A DNA stretch of 64,000 bases from Bryum argenteum (taxonomy: Eukaryota; Streptophyta; Bryopsida; Bryales; Bryaceae). Both the position numbers and the translations under genes were made by a program. This document shows, piece after piece, positions 25,127 through 37,870 of this stretch (position 1 is its first letter; each line of letters begins with the position of its first letter). The notes beneath the pieces were generated by a model, which was not told the DNA's origin, did no database searches, and worked only from the letters and a program-made list of their open reading frames with translations. The stretch is taken from NCBI GenBank assembly GCA_037043015.1, contig CM073325.1:5368501-5432500 (forward strand). Reading direction: 5' to 3'.

Positions 25127-27168
25127 TCATCTTTTTTGCTGTGAGATCAACTCTTGATCCGGAATCTCCACCAATTCACCATCAGAAGAAGCTTCACTGA
25201 TGGCTGGTTTGCTCAATCCGCCTTTGTCGGCTGCTTTCTTCGACTTGCTCGCTCCTGCGGATTCACCCTGAGGAGTTTCCTCGCCATCACTGTCCAAGGC
25301 CTGTAAGACATTCGGTAACAAAATCCTCAGAAAATGTCTCAAGTGACTAAGACTACTTACTGCAATTACCAGAACTACGAAGGTCGGAGGCACTCACAGC
25401 GCCGCTTAGTAGCTTGTCAAAGTCCTTGTCGAAGTCATCATCTAGACCCTCTGCAGAAATTCAAAACACCAGTTGAGATTGGGGAGAACTCATAACATCA
25501 AATAGTACCACAGAGTTTCTTCATAGAATTATAAAAAACATTCTAAAATAAGAGAATGGAATATGAGTTTGCAGGGTACCTCCTGCTTCGTCGTCGCTAC
25601 CCAAAGCACCCATCAAATACGCATCAAGGTCCGCATCGTCATCGGCGGTCTTTTTAGACTTCGCTGCAGAAGTAGTTTCAGCAGCAGGGTTAGGGCGGAC
25701 TGAGGCTCCTGACAAAGACCTGGCAAGCTCCTCGGCGTTGGCAGCAGCAATAGCCGCCTCTTCCTCCGCTTTCGACTTCGCCGCTGCGCGCTCCGCTGCT
25801 CTTGCCTCAAAACTACAAGCACAAGTTTGCCGGAGCTAATCAGTAATAGAGTAGGTTACCTTACCTCGAACATGTAATGGCTTCGACATATGTATCATAT
25901 CTTTTCTCAGATGACATCTGAACACTTAACGACATGAAGGCAAGGAATAATGTTTGAAGTAAAACAACGAGTAGGATATACTTACGGTGCGACATGATTT
26001 TGAACCAAGATGAAGTAAATCTTCCAAAACTTGCTCTCTCTCATCCGACGGGGACACAGGACATAGCGAAAATCCGATATTTCCTGCAGGCGGACCCGTC
26101 CAAAGCCAAGAAATTACACATCGTTCTAATCATTCCATCACAGTAACAAATGGCCTCAACATAGGACACAGTTCTTGTTCTTGGCGTAAGATTAGTGACA
26201 TAATTAAAGTCTGACATCTTACCGGAACGGTCATAAGTACAAGTACGGCATGCCGTTCTTGCCACTCAGACAGGTCTTGCCGAACTTGTGAAGTACCCTC
26301 TGAAACATTTGATGTCATTTTCCCTGAAGACATCATCCAACCATTATGTCAGAGAAAGAATCTCTACCAAGAGCATGAGAAACTAATTATAGGAACTAAT
26401 TATACCCATCGTTGCTAGAAGTCCGCATATGAGCCCCGTCAACGGACTCGAGTTTTGTTACTTTACCCTCTAAAACTTAGAGGATATGAATACATGCTTC
26501 TGATGAAGTCAAAGATGTCGCACATAGCACATATGCTGACTACCATATAAATTCTCGCGTCGCATTTCCCTTCTAAAGATTTACTAAAGTCCAAACTCTT
26601 CAATTAGGAGGCTCAAATTGTTAAAAAATATCTGGTGAGAAGGACCTGGTCGACATAATCTAAATGCTACACACTAAAACGAGGCCAATCGGACAAATGA
26701 TGCAATCCATGAGGGCAAGAAATATGGCATAGCACGTGCATCAATAAAATCGTAATCGGCAAGGAGATTGAAGAACTCACAGTTGGATTCCTCGAGGGGG
26801 AAGTCACGGAACGTCCTGATAGTAAGACCTTTGACAAACTCCCGGAGCTCAGGAGTAATGCCAAATTCTTCGAGCTCCTCCTCGGACGGCGCTAGAGTCG
26901 GCGCACGGGTGCCATTAGGAATGGCGCGTCCCACGATAGCCGGTGAGATTTCGCCCGCCAACGTTTTGATCTCGTCGGCTTTCTTGGAAGCTTCGACCAC
27001 AAAATCATGCGACAATTCACGCGATCTCTTGGCCGTTTCCTGAGCTAAATCTTGGGAGAGCTTGGCAGCCTCCATAGCAATCTCTTGCGACTTCTTGGCT
27101 GTTTCTTGCGCGAAGTAGCGCGCTTTCTGAAGAAAGAGATCCATCGCAACTAAATTCTTCTCTCCCAC
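25127..27168 (-). CDS. BSD-domain protein, 348 aa
   Basis: Exons: 26781-27168, 26223-26323, 25986-26083, 25580-25812, 25398-25450 and 25127-25300; all phases agree. The BSD core, about residues 105-195, is recognisable from FGITPELREFVKGLT, a WQERHAVLVL helix, then LCPRRM and SKFWKIYF with the family's paired aromatic residues. The N-terminal 20-70 are helical Ala/Lys/Glu repeats (SQEIAMEAAKLSQDLAQETA), likely amphipathic or coiled coil. After the domain comes an Ala/Glu helix and an acidic, Lys-containing tail. BSD domains occur in TFIIH p62 and synapse-associated proteins; plant members of this layout are poorly characterised. An internal ATG at 27144 is a second possible start. Telobox-like AACCCTAAAC lies at about 27218. 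Confidence 0.9.
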
Positions 27169-29338
27169 ACAACCACAACACTAGCGCATGAAATCCGCAC
27201 AGAGGATGAACTTGCGGAACCCTAAACGATCAAGCGTTCTATACGAGATATGTTTCTCCTTTTCTTTCCACTCCAAGAAAACAAAAAATCGAGCTCTCGT
27301 CGTTCACAGACTAGGGAATTCGATCAAAGCTCTAAAGAGACAGCAGAGTTCCCTTTAATATCCCTCCTAAGCCAAATGCCGCGAGATCCAACGCAATGTA
27401 GCACCTAAATGAGCAAGAAAAAACTCAAAAGAACGATCTCGGTCTAGCGCCAAACCCTAGAGTCTCATCCTTGACGGATAACTTGCGCCGAGCGCAACCA
27501 GATCATACAGATTGCAATGAGCACGAGAGAACGAGGACCAGAGTGCAGAAAACAATCAGCATGCTCCTGAGCAAACAGAAAAGAGCTATGATTGGGCGCC
27601 CCGGGTATCGTATGGTTCTAGACTTCTTGAACCCCCGCCGTCGGGGTATCAAAGGATCTCAACCAGGATCAGGGGGTAGCGCACTTTTACCACACTACAG
27701 TGGTGTCATCCTATGTAATCTTCTTTGGACTAATAGGTTTAAACTTATAATGTTGTGATTGAACATCTTTTAGTACATTCTTTCAATTTCCATGTGCAAG
27801 CTTAACATTGCAAGAATATTAATGCATTCTAGCATTGAACGTTTCGGGAGTGGATGGGCTAAAATAGGTTCAAAAAGTCTTATATTTTCAAGCTTAAACA
27901 AAATTAAATGAGAGCAAAAAACATGAGACACATAATCCTAGGATTTTGTAAGCGCGATGATTTAGAGTATGTTTATCAAATTTTATACCATTTGAAGTTT
28001 GTAAGTGTGAATATCTATCTGTAAAGAGCATATAAATGGGGGTCATAAGACAATCAACCTCCATTCATGAACATTGAGGTGGAGATGCTATTAGGACATA
28101 CCATATTGAAGGCAAAATATGAATGTTCAAGCCAAGGTCACGCCGGCCCCTTAGAAAGGGACCGGAGTTTCTATCATCATTATCATCATTCAAGCCAAGG
28201 ACTGTGATAGAGCCCACCAACTCCTTTGAGCCAAAGTGTCAAGCTTTCACATTGTCCAAAATGGGAGGATCACCTCTTGAAGAATCATTGGAAACTAGAA
28301 ATATCATTGGAAATATGATACAGGAATGGTTCTTGGTAATTATAAATGGTCTTGGAGGAGTTTTGTGTAATTCTTTCATCCACTCTTGGTTTTAACTTTA
28401 ATTTTGGTTATCTAACCAAGTTATGATATTGTGATAGGAAGTTGAATTTGATCCAAGATGTTTTGGAGATGTGACATGTATTTTAGTGGAAAAGGTTTAG
28501 CTTCACCCTAGTCTCCCTTTGTAAAAGTTTGGACAATTTTCATCGCAAGGCTAGTACTTGAGCCGAGAAAAACTTTCATAATGTTTTCAAGAGCCGAGAA
28601 AAACTTTCGAAATGTTTTCAAGCCGAGAAAAACTTTCATAATGTTTTCAGTTCAAGAGTGTTCTTGAGATGAGGGTGAACATCTTTCTAATAATTGGTTT
28701 TTTCACGGCAAGTTGACAAGATTTTGAAGTGTTCTTAGGTGCAAATATACTATGATGAAAGCTCATGACAAACTTGATTCACAAGGTTGTTACAAGATCA
28801 TCCAATTAATATCCGCATTTATATTTATGACAATCTGTGTTTCTAAATTAAAGCTAGACCAGGACATGTAGGGCTTGAGATTCTAGACAGAAACTAGACC
28901 AAGACGTGTAGGGGTGAGGTTAACATAGAACCTGCAGCATGCAATAATTACAGATTTCTTCTGAAAAATAACAACAGAAAACCAATAATTCAAGCAGTAC
29001 AAGGGATATAGTACAAGTAAGCATGCGCTGCAAGACAAATTGTTATCACCAGAATGAAAAAGTTGCTCATAGAAGAAAAGTATCAAAATACAAATGTGGG
29101 GTGCAGCTTTGCACAGTTTGTTTGTAAACATGAGAGACTCCAGAATCTAAGTAGGAAATAGACAAAACTTCCAGCTTATCAAAAAGGAAGCTGAAAAGGA
29201 AACTGTGTAGTCTCTTCATCGAAACAACAAGACACGAACGAACAGGGAAGTTCTGGTTGTCACCCCCTCTTCTTCCTCTGTAAGTGATGTAATGAGGTAC
29301 TATACAAAAAGATCATAAGAAGCTCGAATCATCATCAT
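27169..29338. other. Intergenic between BSD and PNET2 genes
   Basis: It includes the BSD-gene 5' flank with two telobox-like AACCCTA motifs and a later AT-rich part. The short frame at 28123-28395 matches no family I know. Confidence 0.55.
28562..28650. repeat. Three 29-31-bp tandem repeats
   Basis: GCCGAGAAAAACTTTCATAA plus TGTTTTCAA starts at 28562, 28593 and 28622 with one or two differences between units. Confidence 0.85.
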
Positions 29339-32300
29339 CTACCTTTTCCCCGGACTCTTCCCTGGGTACCTTCTCGTTGGAACCAAATCATCCTCGGGCA
29401 ACGTAGCAGTAGCCTCAACTTCCTCTTCCGGTCTCTCCTCCCTGTGTTCATTGGGAGCAATGAAAACACGGTTGTTGCTCACCACATTGTTAGCCCACCA
29501 TTCTTGGAAGTCTAGAGATTTGACCAAATCTCCCACTGCTTCTCCTGTTATATCCGTGGCCTTGTAATCGTTGCTACTCACTGGCAGACGATCTGGCGTC
29601 TTGTGGTACGTGGAGTAATACTCTTGCACCGTTCGAGGTGGCGATGGTGTTGCTCTTGGCGCTGCATTCACCACATCATCTTTTTCAAAAACAACAAACT
29701 TTGAATAGCAAGTTGTGAACAGAAACTGTTTGTTGAAAGACGGGTATTGATACCTGTTAAATGTCTTCTTGACAGGGCACTGACTTGCTCCCACTTTGTC
29801 AGGGCCTCCTTGCCAGGAAGATTCTGCAGAGAATTTGCCTGATTTTTAGTTATTGGCTTGTTGATTGCCACTCGCTTCAAAGAATGTCGGAATGGACTCT
29901 GTCTTTGCATCATTGGCCGTCTGTGCTCCCACAAACAAAAGAAAGTAAGTGAAAAAATATCCCACACTTCACTACCCGGCATGTGTCTAAAAGCCTAACG
30001 ATTTCAGACTTAACGACCTCTTCAGTTCGATCAGATGCTGGAATACAAGGCAGAAAATACGCGGTGGAAGATCGGCAGAAATGACTTACTTAGACCAAAG
30101 CTCTTGCAGTTTTTCCCAAACCCATGCAGTAACCCCGTCTGATTCCCAGTACCTGTAAAAAGAGTGATGAATACTAGCCCCCACTCAGATGTGCAGGATA
30201 CAAAAAAGGTTCAGTATACTCACTCAGACCATTGACGCCGTAAAGCTTCTGCAACTTCAAACTTCTCCAAAACAGAAAAGAACTTTCCCAGCATCCATGT
30301 CGCTGATGATCCGAGTGCAAGTGCCAATACCGAAAACACAATGTCGTATGATGACTGCAACAAACACGACAACACTTTAGCATATCAGCTGAGTTTCTAC
30401 CAACATCAAGTGTACGTGCGAGGTTGTAATAGTCCTTGGGCTGAAACAAATGATGGAACTGTAGGGTGCAATGGTCTCCAAGGAAGGAAGAATAAAAGAA
30501 AGAGCATTATGTCGGGTGGACTGGTACCTGGAGAAGCATAACACAACCTATGACACGTATTGCCCATTTCACAAATTTGGCTACGCCAGAGTCAACATTT
30601 CCATCCTCGGCAAGGACCATTTTTCGTACTCCCCAGAAGCCAACCCAGGCACCGATAAGAACAACACCAAGGCCTAGGAACACCGCTACCTGAACACAAG
30701 AGCCGAGCAAGGGATTAAGTACGTGCAGCACACACCATGGAGCCTACGAAGTCACAGTTTAATCCTGACAGAAGAACGCTACTAGTTTTGAGAAGCCTGG
30801 AGTTATCCTCCTTCACTTGATTGAAAATCGACATTCATATAACCAAGCAACCAGCAGGTACGACAGGACAAGGATCTGAGCTGACCGATAAATCAAGTAC
30901 GAAATTTTGAGGAGAAGTGTCGTGCTTACAGGATTGAACATGTCATCGCTAAGTCCAAGCTCCTTGAGAAGCGAACTGACAAGTCCAGTAAAATAATGCA
31001 CGATAACGGTTCCCATTCCCAACTGCACATGGCAACCACCTCTTAATATGTCTGGTAGTATGAATATGGAATTCTCAAATGAAGAGTTCCTATGCTTAAC
31101 TTTAGTCGACATATCATCTCAAAAAAGCTCAAAATCATACCAGCGAACCGTAAAGTAGAAGCCAAAGTGAACTCTTGCGTCCAGTCGGTAGGAGTCTCAT
31201 ACCCTGTTAACACGAATACCAAAACGCAATGTCAGGGAGCTACTATGAGAAGATGAATAACACCTAGAGAGCATCAAACTATGACGGAATGTAATATGAG
31301 GGAGGCCTTTCGCTTCGTACCTGGTACAGCAATACAATAATCACCAGAAAAACTCCCAATGTCATCGCACTACTGTAGTAAAACGGCACCCAGTCGCTCA
31401 CAATAGGAGCCATTAACAGCAAAACCATCCCTAGTACCAGAAAAGCGATCCGAAAACCTTGGCTCTCTGCAAACCGAAAGGATTAAATTAGTCATATCGC
31501 TCCATTGCTAACAAATTGACTAAGAACTCCATGTCTGCATCAAGGCACTGTAAATTCTTCCTACGAATACACTTCTAGTTCGTAATAGACTCGACAAATA
31601 ATGAGGAAAATTACACAGCAAGACCAGTAAGAAACAGTAGCCAATTTGCACCTTCTTCAGCAGATATAGAGAGTGAAATGTCTGTATGAGATTCGGTGGC
31701 TCGAAGATCGACATATTTGGTTTCAAAAGGAGATGCAGCTCCAGACCAGAAACCCTTCTCAAGAGCTCGCCAACTTTCCTTGGAACACTGCGCCACTTCC
31801 ATGGACCCATTCCTGCAGATAGCATCGTAGATTAAAATACTAACTAACCAAGTCTAACGACGAAGCTCAGAAGTGAAGTGAAACTTCTCATTCACAAGGC
31901 CATACATTCCACAGAACACCCCAAGCCCAGGGATCGTCAGTCAAATGAGCTGTAGAAGACCCGAGGCCTTCAAAAAATGTCGACAACTCTTGATTGATAT
32001 CAATTAAGGTTATCGACGCTCATCGCCATAACGAGAATTCACCACCAACGATGGTCAATTCTATGAGAGTTGAAAAGATGATGTGAATTCAGAAGAAGAA
32101 AACGAGTGCTACGAAATTTTGGCAACATTTGCCCAGGAATGTCACTCTTCCGATCAGTAATGCTCGCAAACTTGAGCATTTCAACTTACCGATGCATGCA
32201 AACCTCAACTTTGGGAAGAGCAGGCCTGTACGCGGGGCTAGCAGCAGCTTGCACTTTGACTCGAGTAATGACAGCAAATTTGTCAATATTCCGAAGGCGA

Positions 32301-32867
32301 GGAATGCCATGGATACGAACTCGCATGCAAGCCACCAGGTCCCCAGGCTTCACTCCAGGCGAACTTTCCACAAAAACTCCATCAGCCAATGGACGCAACG
32401 TGATCGACTCACCCACTGAAACATCTGTCACACACACAACGACGAGCACGAACAGAATTCAACAGCCGAATTTAACCTACACCACTCCACATTACCAACT
32501 AACCCTTCCAATAAACATCATATCCTACTCAATAATCAATTTCCACACATTGACACCATCCATTAAACCCTTGTCATCGCTTGCTAAACCCTAAAATGGG
32601 TGCTTACTAAAACCTCAATAAAGTCGCCCTGATGAACTCATGATCAATGCGTTTCACACTCCTAAACCCTAATGAAGCCTCTAAACCCTAGAAATCAAAA
32701 GAGCGATTAAGGTAACTCTAAACGACTGCGCAAAAAAATTGACGAAGCCATTCGGACGTGCATGTACCTGGAAACGGATTGATGCTTGGTCGAGTGATGG
32801 CTGCAGCAACTCCGACCAGGCAGAGGAGAGCCGGCAGCACCAGCAGTAGGCGAGAGACGACCTTCAT
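29339..32867 (-). CDS. PNET2/NEMP nuclear-envelope transmembrane protein, 553 aa
   Basis: Plant homolog of the NEMP1/TMEM194 family, multi-pass proteins of the inner nuclear membrane linked to chromatin organisation. Eleven exons: 32768-32867, 32190-32424, 31652-31812, 31321-31466, 31141-31203, 30930-31022, 30528-30689, 30224-30354, 30090-30152, 29754-29920 and 29339-29679. Residues 1-23 are a signal peptide. A lumenal region of about 140 residues has paired Cys (VEVCMHR, VAQCSKESW). About five hydrophobic spans follow (168-345). The family hallmark is in exon 7: WGVRKMVLAEDG then VDSGVAKFVKWAIR. The C-terminal 190 residues are soluble and basic or acidic, facing the nucleoplasm by family topology. 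Start chosen at MKVVSRLLL because it opens the signal peptide; an in-frame ATG lies 11 codons upstream. The last acceptor (GAAAAAG) is weak but keeps the frame. Confidence 0.92.
32586..32690. promoter_or_regulatory. Three teloboxes in PNET2 intron 1
   Basis: AAACCCTA occurs at 32586-32593, 32664-32671 and 32683-32690, inside the 343-bp first intron. Teloboxes in plants are common near starts of genes for growth and translation. A regulatory role here is inference from motif and position. Confidence 0.5.
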
Positions 32868-34401
32868 GATTCCTGTCGATTTTCTCTCACCGAAAAGCAA
32901 TCAATTGGAGCTCCGTCTCCTCTTCATGCAGCCATGATCGATCGCCGGTCGAAGTCGCCTATACAGCACCAAAATACAGCAGACAAACAGTGTTTTTGGG
33001 GATAATTGAGGAGTTGGGTGCCGTCGGTGATTCAAGCGGCGATTGAAGTGCGTAATCAAAGGTGACGACGATCGATGGCGCGTGAGATGCACGTCGGAGA
33101 CTCTAAAAAGAGAAGAAGCGCGGGCTGTCTCTATTCTGTTCTTTCTTTCTTGGTAATACTCCCTTTTCACACCGTTGGTTGTACAAATACTTTGAACCCT
33201 TTTCACACCTTACTCCCATTCAAGAATACGGTAACATTGTACTCTAACATTTTTGCAAAAATTTAAAAACAATATTCACCTTGTCCATAATGATGTGATC
33301 TAAGTGACATGAGGGATTAATGTCTGTAATGACAAATGACTTTGTTATCTTATTTATAGTATTGTCTATAGTAACAAAATTTCATTTTATTATGTACACA
33401 AATCCCTCATGTCAATTTGGTAATGTCATTACGCACAACATCTCGGGAAGATTTTTACTAGGGAGACCTCTATATTCAAATTTTTTATTTTTTTATTCAT
33501 GGTAAGAATTTTTAAGTTTTGATGTACTCTGAGAATTGTAATTGTAAGATATGTATACTTCACCTAACTTGTACCAATATGTTTGCATCAAATCTTAAAT
33601 TGGAATTTCACACAATTTGTGTGTTCATGATGTTCAGATGTCAACACATAATTCATTCCCTTAGTTACAAAAAGATAGCATTTATTGGGAGTGAAAAGAA
33701 CCGATTTCGAAAATAGATATGGATTGAGGCTTGTCAAACTCTTGTTCTTAGGTGGGTTGAGTATATGTCTACAATTCATTTACATTGATAGAACATTTAG
33801 AACCTAGAGTAAATGTTGATTTGTCAAGTGAAGGTATGCTGAGTTTTAAGTACAATGGTATATCTTGATGATACAAAAGGGACGTAAATCTATTGGAAAT
33901 TTTGAAAGTTATAGACAACAGAAAAAATAAATCTTGAAAAGAAAGTAAAACCTCAAGTTTTGATGAATTTTTGGAGTCTTCAGAATTTAATTATTTTGGG
34001 CAGATTTTGAGAATATATTGTAGTGTTGGGCAGTTGAGTCTGCTCTGACTGTACTTTGAATTTTGAGAGTGAATTTATGAGTGTAATCACTGCCCGTCGA
34101 ATTGTGAAGGAACGTTCTCCCAAGCGGATAGCGAAAAAGCAAATGAACGAACGATATTCCTACCGACCGACGAACGAAAAGATGGATCGTCTGATAGGTC
34201 GCCAACAGCGGCGGACAGCCGCCATCGTTTCGAGTTCACCATATCCTTACAAGCGCAGGGAGTTCATTGCCATTGCAGTTTGAATTTGGGATCTCACTTA
34301 GAAGGGTTTAGAGTTTAACGAAATTTCTTCCTTATGCAAAATTTTGGCTAATTCTCTCACAATAAGGGTTTAAAGTTATTGAGGAGTTAGAAAACTTGCA
34401 G
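32868..34401. other. Intergenic between PNET2 and the RPN7 chimera
   Basis: PNET2 5' flank, then AT-rich DNA. A short plus-strand frame at 34056-34283 lies just before the RPN7-like segment but does not resemble RPN7. AGGGTTT motifs at about 34302 and 34366 are reverse teloboxes. Confidence 0.5.
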
Positions 34402-35310
34402 GATACCAAGCTACTATTGGCGCACAAGCTGTTCGTGCTGCGGTCACCAGATGTGGAGGATTCAAAGAAGGTTTCCTTGAAGGATGAGGTCCTGGCGCTC
34501 ATAAAGGCCGACAGCATGGCTAGCCTCTACCAGGCCTGCTGTTCCGAGTTTGATTGGGAGCTCGATCAATCCTCTCTCCATGCCATGAACCAGAAAAACG
34601 GCGCGAAGCTGAAGAAGCTGGAGAAAAAAATCGTCAATGCAGCAGACAAGAGTTAGGTGGGGGAGGCGCTCCTTGCGAAGGCGCTTTATTACGTCTGCAT
34701 CGGAAAAAAGGTGAAAGCGCTGAAGCAGTTCAAAATCACGGAAGCTAAGGCTAAAATAGTAGGGCAGAAATTAGACCTCGTGTTTTATACCTTGCGATTA
34801 GGGTTTCTCTATTGGAATAATGTCCTAATTGCGCGCAATATTGACGAGGCGAAGAAATTGTCAAACGATGGCATTGATGAGGAACAGAAAAGTAGGTTGA
34901 AGGTGTATGTGAGGTTGTATCGTATAGTGACGAAGAAGAGAAAGAAAGAATCAGTTGATGGTGATGAACTACACAGGAAGAATCTCGAGACCTTTGAAGA
35001 GGTTAAAGCCGTCGGTGATGATGAAGTGCAGGTTAAGAAAAAGAAGAAAAATAAGAAGAAGACAGAATCAACGTCGCCGGTGATTGTAGAAGATGGTGAA
35101 GAGGTTGAAGTTCGCGGTAATGATGAAGTGCAGGGTAAGAGAAAGAAGAAAAAGAAGAAGAAGACGGAGTCTACTTCGTCGGTGATTGTAGAAGATGGTG
35201 AAGAGGTTGAAGTTCGCGGTGATGATGAAATGCAGGGTAAAGAAAAGAAGAAAAAGAAGAAGACGAAGTCTACTTCGTTGGTGATTGTAGGAAATAGTGA
35301 AGAGTTGTAG
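34402..35310 (+). pseudogene. Broken chimera: RPN7 N-terminal part fused to Lys-rich repeats
   Basis: The first roughly 185 codons match the N-terminal third of 26S proteasome lid subunit RPN7 (PSMD6): LLLAHKLFVLRSPDV, then LAKALYYVCIG, GQKLDLVFYTLRLGF and SRLKVYVRLYRI. An in-frame TAG at 34654-34656 interrupts it where RPN7 has a short acidic linker. The PCI domain is missing. After TKKRKK the frame continues into three repeats rich in Lys, Glu and Asp (VIVEDGEEVEVRG, then KKKKKKK and TESTS) to the TAG at 35308. A splice-acceptor-like TTTAG..CTTGCAG run precedes GATACC at 34402 and no ATG opens the frame, so a first exon is missing or unrecognised. No introns interrupt the RPN7 part. Most likely a pseudogene; the second half could in theory initiate alone. 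Confidence 0.8.
35023..35300 (+). repeat. In-frame Lys-rich tandem repeat of the RPN7 chimera
   Basis: Roughly three units of about 100 bp encode GEEVEVRGDDEVQGK, a run of 6-7 Lys and TESTSSVIVED. The second and third units are the closest. The layout (acidic phrase, then Lys block, then a Ser/Thr phrase) resembles the repeat in the gene at 41745-44856. Confidence 0.85.
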
Positions 35311-37870
35311 GAGGGAGCAAACTTTAGGAGGTTTTTGAGGACAGCTTTAGACTGCGAGGACGACGACAGCATGAGGGGTATCATTGCAAATAACATGGGT
35401 TTCTCATAGTGTTTCGTAGTAGCATTGTCTGCCGTTTCAGTTATCATCTCTGTTGCCTCTCTTATTTAACACACTTCAAGTGATGGTTGATCCGGTTCTA
35501 GGAGCGAATTAGATGCAAAATTATTACGTTAAAGCAAAAAGGTTGTCATCTCGATGCAAAGGCATTAGCCAAAATTGCATCACGACGTTCATCGAATCCT
35601 GCAGCAAAGTCCAAATCAAAGTAAATGTATGTTAAGATTATATAATACGTTTATTATAATTTTTTTTATTAATTTATAAGTTTATTCATATCTCATTTTA
35701 CTTTTGACATATTTTTATTCTTAGAACTCAAGAAACTTTATTAAGTGAAAGAAAAAAAAAAAAAAAAAATGTCTCTGTTACAGAAAGCGAATTTGTCTGA
35801 GAATTTCCTACAGAAGAAGCAAAATGTAGTTATATAAGAAAGACGACAAATGAGTATTGGGGGAGAAATTAATAACGTCGAGTTTGCATGCAATGCGACG
35901 TTGCCACATGTTTTGATCTGCGAATAATGAGTTTTGGATAGTATAAGAGGGTGACAATCTTGTCCCCTCTTTCTTCTTGAGAACCTTAGGAAGTAGCGGT
36001 ATATTTGCTTCATGGGCAAAATGTACGCACGTGTACGAGTTAATAAACATAGTGATCAAGCAGACATCGTGTGAAGTGCGCGAATATAAAAAATTTCTCA
36101 TGTCTGCTCAAGAAACGCATTGACTGCATCTACGGACATTTTTCCGATGAGATTTGTTTGGTTTCGATATAATTATATAAAAATTGGTCTTGAGACTCTA
36201 CTATCATTAGTCAAGTGAGAAATTGTACAAAACAAGCGAACACTTACTTGTATTGTTTTTTTTCCAATGTTTTAAGCTTTCGTTTTATACTCATTTGTAC
36301 GTCTTATAAATATTGATGTAGAAGACATTTCAGACGCGCTAACATGCACACAGTTCTTAACATGATTACAACACCTCTACTCTAATTTTACTACTGAAAT
36401 TTTCCACGTTTCCATCCGAATGGCCTCCTCGACATCATCTACAGGTTCAGCGAATGCGGTTGTGTCTACTACTATAATTTTATCTTCTGAGTCTTCTATT
36501 ACTAACTTCCATGAACGTACTATATCTCTTGTTCGTCGCAGTTCCCACGTTGACATCTTGTCTAACTATGAGTTCATAATCGCAAATATTAAATCATAAT
36601 TCCTAATTCTTACACAACATGCATCTTGTTTTTAGGAATTAACCGTGCTATCTGGATGATTTGAGCTGTTTAGTAAGGTTAATTGCCGCCCGCCCTCTAA
36701 AATCACGAGCTTTGTTGCAGCGAAGCGACGACATGTGAAAGATATAAGTACCGTTCCCACATTTCATTTTGTTTAGTAGCAAATTCTTGCATTCCTCAAG
36801 TATGAATTTTTTTTTCTACAACAAGAAATGATGATCACTTCAACGTTTTATAGTATATAAAATGAACTTTTATTGTTAAAAGCCTTGTATTATTTCATTT
36901 TTGCATTATTTCACAAGAACTTGTGAACTTTCTTTTGCAATATTAGGATTTCATTACAAATTAATATTTTTGTAGCTACTGAAAGAATTATTGTATCAAA
37001 AGTTTGCTAGTATAATCAGACTTGACTTTCAAACACATTATAATTATTGGTCGTTTAAATCTATATTAATGCTCCTAAGTGAATGCATTGACTTCAATTT
37101 TATCTGTACTACAATCAGCGAGTTGTACTCCGAACTTTTCATACATTGGATCAAAGTCTTGGTTACCATTTGTCACTAACTTGAAGTCCTCAGTACTTAT
37201 GGCTTGCTGTACAGTCTATATAGTTAACTCTTCCGGCTTGCCCTTAACTGTGATTGTTATTATAATATTGTCACTATCTCTTTTCTCTGTTTTGTTTTCC
37301 TTTGCTGTAGAGAAACCTTACACAAAGTTTGTCACAAAATTTTTATATGTCATTAGCCAAGTTACTTCGTACAAACTCCTTAAATTAACCAGTCATGTTC
37401 GGTAATCATCACTTGTTTTAGTATTTTAGTTTTTGTATTTAATCCTAAAATTCTACATACAATATGAATCTGCGTAGACAATCGCAACACACTTACTATT
37501 TACGGTAAGTCAACATCAATACTTTAAAGTTATTGAAAGTATCTTATATTATATATATTAGACTGCCTTCAGCGCAGTTACGGCCACTTCGTAATGGAGT
37601 TTAGTACATCTCCCAACTGTCGCATTGATGGAGCAGAGCTCAGATTCTGTGCCTCCAGCAACGAATCCGTCAACTGCCGATCGAGCTACTCACGGGCACT
37701 CTTCTCTAAAATGCTTTGGCGGCGGAGGCGGTCTAATTCCTCCTGTTACACAAGGGATCGAAGTTCAGATACAGATACCACGCATAAAATGTGCAAGTCT
37801 CCAAAATTCACTGCACGATATGCCAAAACTTGACTCGGATGGAGAAGGATTAGTTGCTCCGCACCTTCAT
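35311..37870. other. Intergenic, AT-rich, nothing identified
   Basis: Downstream flanks of the RPN7 chimera and the kinesin remnant. A 59-codon plus frame at 36420-36599 starts MASSTSSTGSANAVVSTT and matches nothing I know. No repeat family of this window is recognised here. Confidence 0.5.

Noticed and set aside
34809..35447. 212-codon minus-strand frame
   Set aside because: Complement of the Lys-rich repeat of the RPN7 chimera; composition is Ser/Phe/Thr only.
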